Below, one piece after another: positions 60,311 through 64,000 of a DNA stretch of 64,000 nt. The stretch spans positions 992,001 through 1,056,000 of the forward strand of contig JAOVFP010000001.1 of assembly GCA_025738555.1 (NCBI GenBank), in the 5' to 3' direction. The notes beneath the pieces are model-generated. The model was not told the origin of the DNA, searched no databases, and was given only the letters and a program-made list of their open reading frames with translations. Source of the stretch: Cyathus striatus. Its lineage: Eukaryota > Basidiomycota > Agaricomycetes > Agaricales > Nidulariaceae. The number at the start of each line of letters is the position of its first letter. Positions within the stretch are counted from its first letter, which is position 1. The translations under genes and the position numbers were made by a program.

Positions 60311-61148
60311 TATCCATTTTTTCTATTTTTTGAAAAAAGGATATTTGGTTTTGGAAACATGTTTGAGTGTCATTACAAGATTGTCAAAGACACACTATAA
60401 TGACAGCAAGAGAACCATCATCATTACAAGAGCCTGATTTAAATTCACTAAAGAAAATCAAGATGTGGCTATTACCCTCAGCAAAACTGAAAGTTAGTCA
60501 AGTTAAATAGAGAAAGGAATGCAACACAAAATGTGAAATGGGGACCGACCCCAGCTAGTCATAGATGAGGGAGGATTAAAGGAGGAAACACAGTTCAAGA
60601 TAGAAGCAAGGAAGATGGAAAATAAATACAAGACAAGATTATATAGTAGTAGGATTTTCAATTGATAATATTTGATCTGAAATAGCAGTCCAATTCATAA
60701 GTGTACTAAATACATTTTGAGTAGTTTTGGTTTCAATAGTGGCGGGAGCTAATCAAGTTGAGATTCCAGCAAGAACCAATCAGATTGAGATTCCAAAGTC
60801 AGATCTCAAAATTGCCTTTCAGAATGTCAAGAGTCCCCTAAGACCCACCTACCTTAAAAGGTAGTGGGAATTTATATGACATAGATATGCAAGAGTTTAC
60901 ACTTTGTTGTCTTCCTCATCCTTGGTGTTGAAAATTGTGATGAGCAGAGATATTACATTATGCCATGATGAGTGAGACTGTGAACTATCCCTTTCATTTG
61001 TGCTTTCCACTCTGCTGAATGCTACATCTACAATAGATAAAAGGCAAATGCTATTGGGAGTGCAGTGGTGATATAGTGAATATGTAGTAGCATTGTAGCA
61101 TTATACCTTGAGTTAGAGTTTGAGGTGCAAGTTATGTTCAACTCTCTC
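60311..61148. other. No gene recognised
   Basis: AT-rich with short frames only, up to the start of the hAT-like element. Confidence 0.45.
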
Positions 61149-62891
61149 TAGGGCTGGTCACAGATAGCTGGTATCTGAATATCTGCAGATATTATCTGTT
61201 TTCAGTCCCTTTGGATCGGATACAGATAATTTCTCACAGATATTCAGATAATCTGGCCTATCTGTCTATATTTGGAAATTTATTGAAGCTCCGACTTAAA
61301 TTCATTCAGGATCACCTCAATAATGCCAGTGCTGTCGAAATAGAGTAGTCCCTTCCCCTTCTAGCCCCCTCCCCCACTGTAAATAGTTGAATATCATTCG
61401 TCCCATCCCTTATATTGTTAAATAAATTCATTTTATTCTTCTATAATGCCACCAAGAGGGCCTAGGTGTGGAACACAAGGCAGAGGTGCCTCAAGAGGAT
61501 CCAAAGCATCTACCCCAGCAGCCAGCAATCACAGTACACCATTACCAAGCAGGCCTATCACTCCTGAGAGGTCTCACAATCCATCTCCTACATGACTTCC
61601 ACAACCACACACACCAGATGCATCAGACAGTGAAACTGGATATATTCCACCATCCTATCCAGTGATGCTGTCTCCTGTAAAACAGAAACAACATGCTGCT
61701 AGTGCATCCATAAAAGATATGTTGGATATAGAGGTGTGGGATATGGATGATGAGGAGATAATAGGTACACTTTAACATATTTTATATGTATATGTTGTAG
61801 AACTTAATATAAATGCAGAAGGAACATTTTCAGAACTGACATTGCCAGCATATAAACACTACAATATATCACTGGAGTGTGTTATTGAAAATGGACAGCG
61901 AACAAGGATAGTATTCCTCTTTGACTGTAAAGTTGATCCCACCAATCATACACAAAAAAAATGTGGACATATGAATACTGCTGTTGGCACTGGAAATTTA
62001 AGTTCCAGTATGAAGGAATGTGATAAATGAATCAAGGAAGCATCTGCTAAATCATCTGAGCCAACAATTCCCTACTCTCCAATGAATCACCAAATACTTC
62101 TAGCACTTCAGTGTGCTGATAGCATGCAACCATTTAATATGGTAAACAACAAGTTCTTTCAAATGCAAGTAGAAATGCTATGCCCTGGAACACAGCTTCC
62201 ATCTTGTACTACCATTCAGCAAGACACTATTAGTCTTTTTCAACTGTTGTCATTACATGTTCAGGAATATTTCCAGGTGTGTATTTATTTTAATGTGCAC
62301 TTCTTTCTATGTCAATTTACTTTATATATTATATTAGAAACTCAATTCTTCATTTCATGTTGTTCTTGATGGGTGGACTGCTCCAATTACTGCTTCATTC
62401 CTTGGACTTGTTATTGTTTGGTATGAAAATGGAGATATTCATTGGGCAATACTTGATTTTATTCAGTAAATTTGTGTTCTTTGAGTTTTGGAATTAATTT
62501 TAATAGTTAAAATTTAGATTAAAGGAAAAACATACTGGAAAATACCTGGCAAAGGAACTTGCTGCATGTTTGAAATGATATGGCATTGCTCGTCTTGTAA
62601 GTTTAATTTTATAGTTACTATTATTAATCTAATATTTTGTAAGCTTCTTTCTGTTGGTATGGACAATGCCAGCAACTGCAATAAACTTGCAGAGATTTTA
62701 CCAAGATTTATTCCCACATTCTGTGGCCCATCAGTAAGAGTTCGGTGCACTGCACATATTCTAAATCTTGTTGCCAAAGTAAATACTTTATTTATATTTG
62801 GCTTTTACTAATTTATATTTTAGGCTTTCATGTCCTTTTTTGCCAAGTGCTCACCAAATAAGAAAACTAATGTATCAAATGATATATTGGT
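61149..62891 (+). mobile_element. hAT element, 3' part missing
   Basis: A TAGGGCTGGTC-type end at 61149 is followed by subterminal repeats of AGATAATCTG and CAGATATT (61170-61260), then a transposase relic. The right end is absent, because the sequence changes near 62892 into an LTR-like block. Confidence 0.6.
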
Positions 62892-62905
62892 TGTTGAGCA
62901 TGAAG
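61446..62905 (+). pseudogene. hAT transposase, decayed and truncated
   Basis: Relic of a DDE transposase of the hAT superfamily. It starts MPPRGPRCGTQGRG. Recognisable parts are DMLDIEVWDMDDEEI, YKHYNISLECVIENG, EPTIPYSPMNHQILLALQ, FHVVLDGWTAPITASFLG (with the first catalytic D), KGKHTG-like EKHTGKYLAKELAACLK, SVGMDNASNCNKLAEILPRF (second D) and RCTAHILNLVAKAFMSFF. A 52-bp intron is implied at about 62779-62823. Lesions are a TGA after NPSPT, another after KECDK, and a TGA where CLK-R-YGIARL is expected. The C-terminal third, including the last acidic residue and the dimerisation domain, is missing after about 62905. It cannot encode an active enzyme. Confidence 0.82.
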
Positions 62906-63831
62906 TGAGACACCTGACGAGCATACACTACCTATAGTCGTGGATTTTAGCTTTTTCTATACATGTAATTAGTACTCACCAAATGGTAACAAACATGGGT
63001 TAGTTACAGAATTGGAGTGAGACCCGAGCTGCCAGTTAAAAGTACTAAGAAGTACACTTACCAAGGGTGTGAATATGACCAAGCCTAAGGTAGTACTACG
63101 TGCAGAAGAGACAGATAAAGCAGCGGCGCTAAACTCAGCAACTAAATGGATAACAGCCAGAATGCGTCTAAACAATGTGCGAAGGTCACATGATGGAACA
63201 CGATCACTGCCCAAGAGAAGCAAGCAATGACGAAGCACCTCACTAGACGCCTCGGCAAACCCCGGAACTCCGAGCCAACTGATCGACTTCTCTCGGAGTA
63301 ACTGGCAAAGCGATGCATGTTCAATTAAAGTAATAAGCCCTGAGCCCTGATAGATCTTTGTGCTATTCTTAGCACATCCACGTGTAGCCAATCCCATTCT
63401 GACTGAAGGAATGCATGCGGCGCCATATCCCCCATTGTGCAACCTCATATGACAGATGCATGACCCCCTGTCCAGCACACTCCGTGAGCATACGGCTTTC
63501 CCTTGTCAGTGACGTAGTTTATGAGCCCTAGTACCCCGAATGTACCTATCTAGCACCTATACAGTACCATCAGCCACCATATTTCCAGTAGTATATAAAG
63601 TAGACGAGTTTTGCCATGTAGACCCAAGCTATCCCCCGCGCAGCTTCCATTATAAAGTACTTTGACGTAGTGTAGTGAAATAAAGCATATTTTCCAAGAT
63701 CATTGATTAGTAATTTGATTTGAGTCTAGTAAGAAGAAATCGCAAACTCATAGAGAATCGCGTGTTTACCTCGTACATAGCCAGAGACATTATCTAACCA
63801 CTACTTAGTTATTCCTTAACCTTCCTACACA
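62892..63831 (-). mobile_element. LTR-like block inserted in the hAT element (tentative)
   Basis: The block lies where the hAT coding sequence breaks off. On the minus strand it would start TGTGTAGGAAGG at 63831 and end GCTCAACA at 62892. Just outside its start lies a purine tract, GGGGGTGGAAGGGGGA, as expected before a 3' LTR. A 169-codon frame (62969-63478) is open within it but matches nothing I know. Against this orientation, TATATAAAG (63593) and AATAAA (63681) read on the plus strand. The second LTR would be outside the window. Confidence 0.35.
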
Positions 63832-64000
63832 TCCCCCTTCCACCCCCTTTTGCCCGGAAGCATCCTTAATACCAATCTTCTGCGAAATTCCCTCCAAACT
63901 CACCACCCCGTTATGTTGTTTTAGGAGTAAGTAGTTATTATTACATAATCTAGCTACTATCACCCCATTGTAAACATCACTAACCTCTTAGAAGACATTG
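63832..64000. other. Window edge, possible internal region of the LTR element
   Basis: A C-rich strand (polypurine on the minus strand) is followed by AT-rich sequence. Too short to assign. Confidence 0.3.

Overview
The window looks like accessory sequence from a mushroom-forming basidiomycete (Agaricomycetes, probably Agaricales). Introns are 45-75 bp with GT(A/G)NGT donors, and several gene families are typical of that class: DUF6533 membrane proteins, F-box proteins with diverged LRR tails, class II secreted peroxidases, cerato-platanin, expansin-like proteins, and a large MULE-like ORF family. The genome source cannot be narrowed further from the sequence alone. All exon joins here were read by eye.

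Layout. 1-8 kb: a 300-bp hAT-type MITE, a DUF6533 membrane protein, an F-box protein, a one-domain HMG/YABBY-like protein and a second F-box protein. 8.4-15 kb: a decayed expansin-like gene, a four-cysteine cerato-platanin with an unusual C-terminal tail, and a Dal5-type MFS transporter cut in two by a 0.79-kb insertion. 16-17.1 kb: a non-autonomous element with 313-bp inverted repeats and an 8-bp target duplication. 17.9-26.2 kb: a small membrane protein, a zinc-finger-like ORF inside inverted repeats, a coiled-coil protein, an intron-containing tRNA-Lys(CTT), a row of tRNA-half-like relics, and a class II peroxidase lacking the usual Mn-site and surface-Trp residues. 29-30.5 kb: two solo LTRs of one family. 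30.6-32.5 kb: an oxysterol-binding-protein pseudogene with many lesions. 34.2-39 kb: a finger-ended protein and a MULE-like transposase relic. 40.7-44.3 kb: F-box and epoxide-hydrolase remnants.

45.5-53.1 kb is the most striking part: nested inverted-repeat elements. The outer unit (about 7.6 kb) is bounded by the direct repeat TGGACAAC. A 1-kb inverted-repeat insertion splits its left arm, and inside lies a 3.27-kb palindrome whose arms carry a 70-bp satellite and a TCACA-rich minisatellite, itself flanked by the direct repeat TCTTTTGG. From 53 kb to the end there is repeat-derived DNA, a hAT transposase relic, and an LTR-like block inserted into it.

Functional picture. The genes likely to be intact encode regulatory (F-box, HMG) and secreted or membrane proteins. 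The wall- and lignin-related group (expansin-like, cerato-platanin, peroxidase) is partly broken. Premature stops in the relics are mostly TGA at positions where the family has another residue, which fits C-to-T decay of methylated or repeated DNA.
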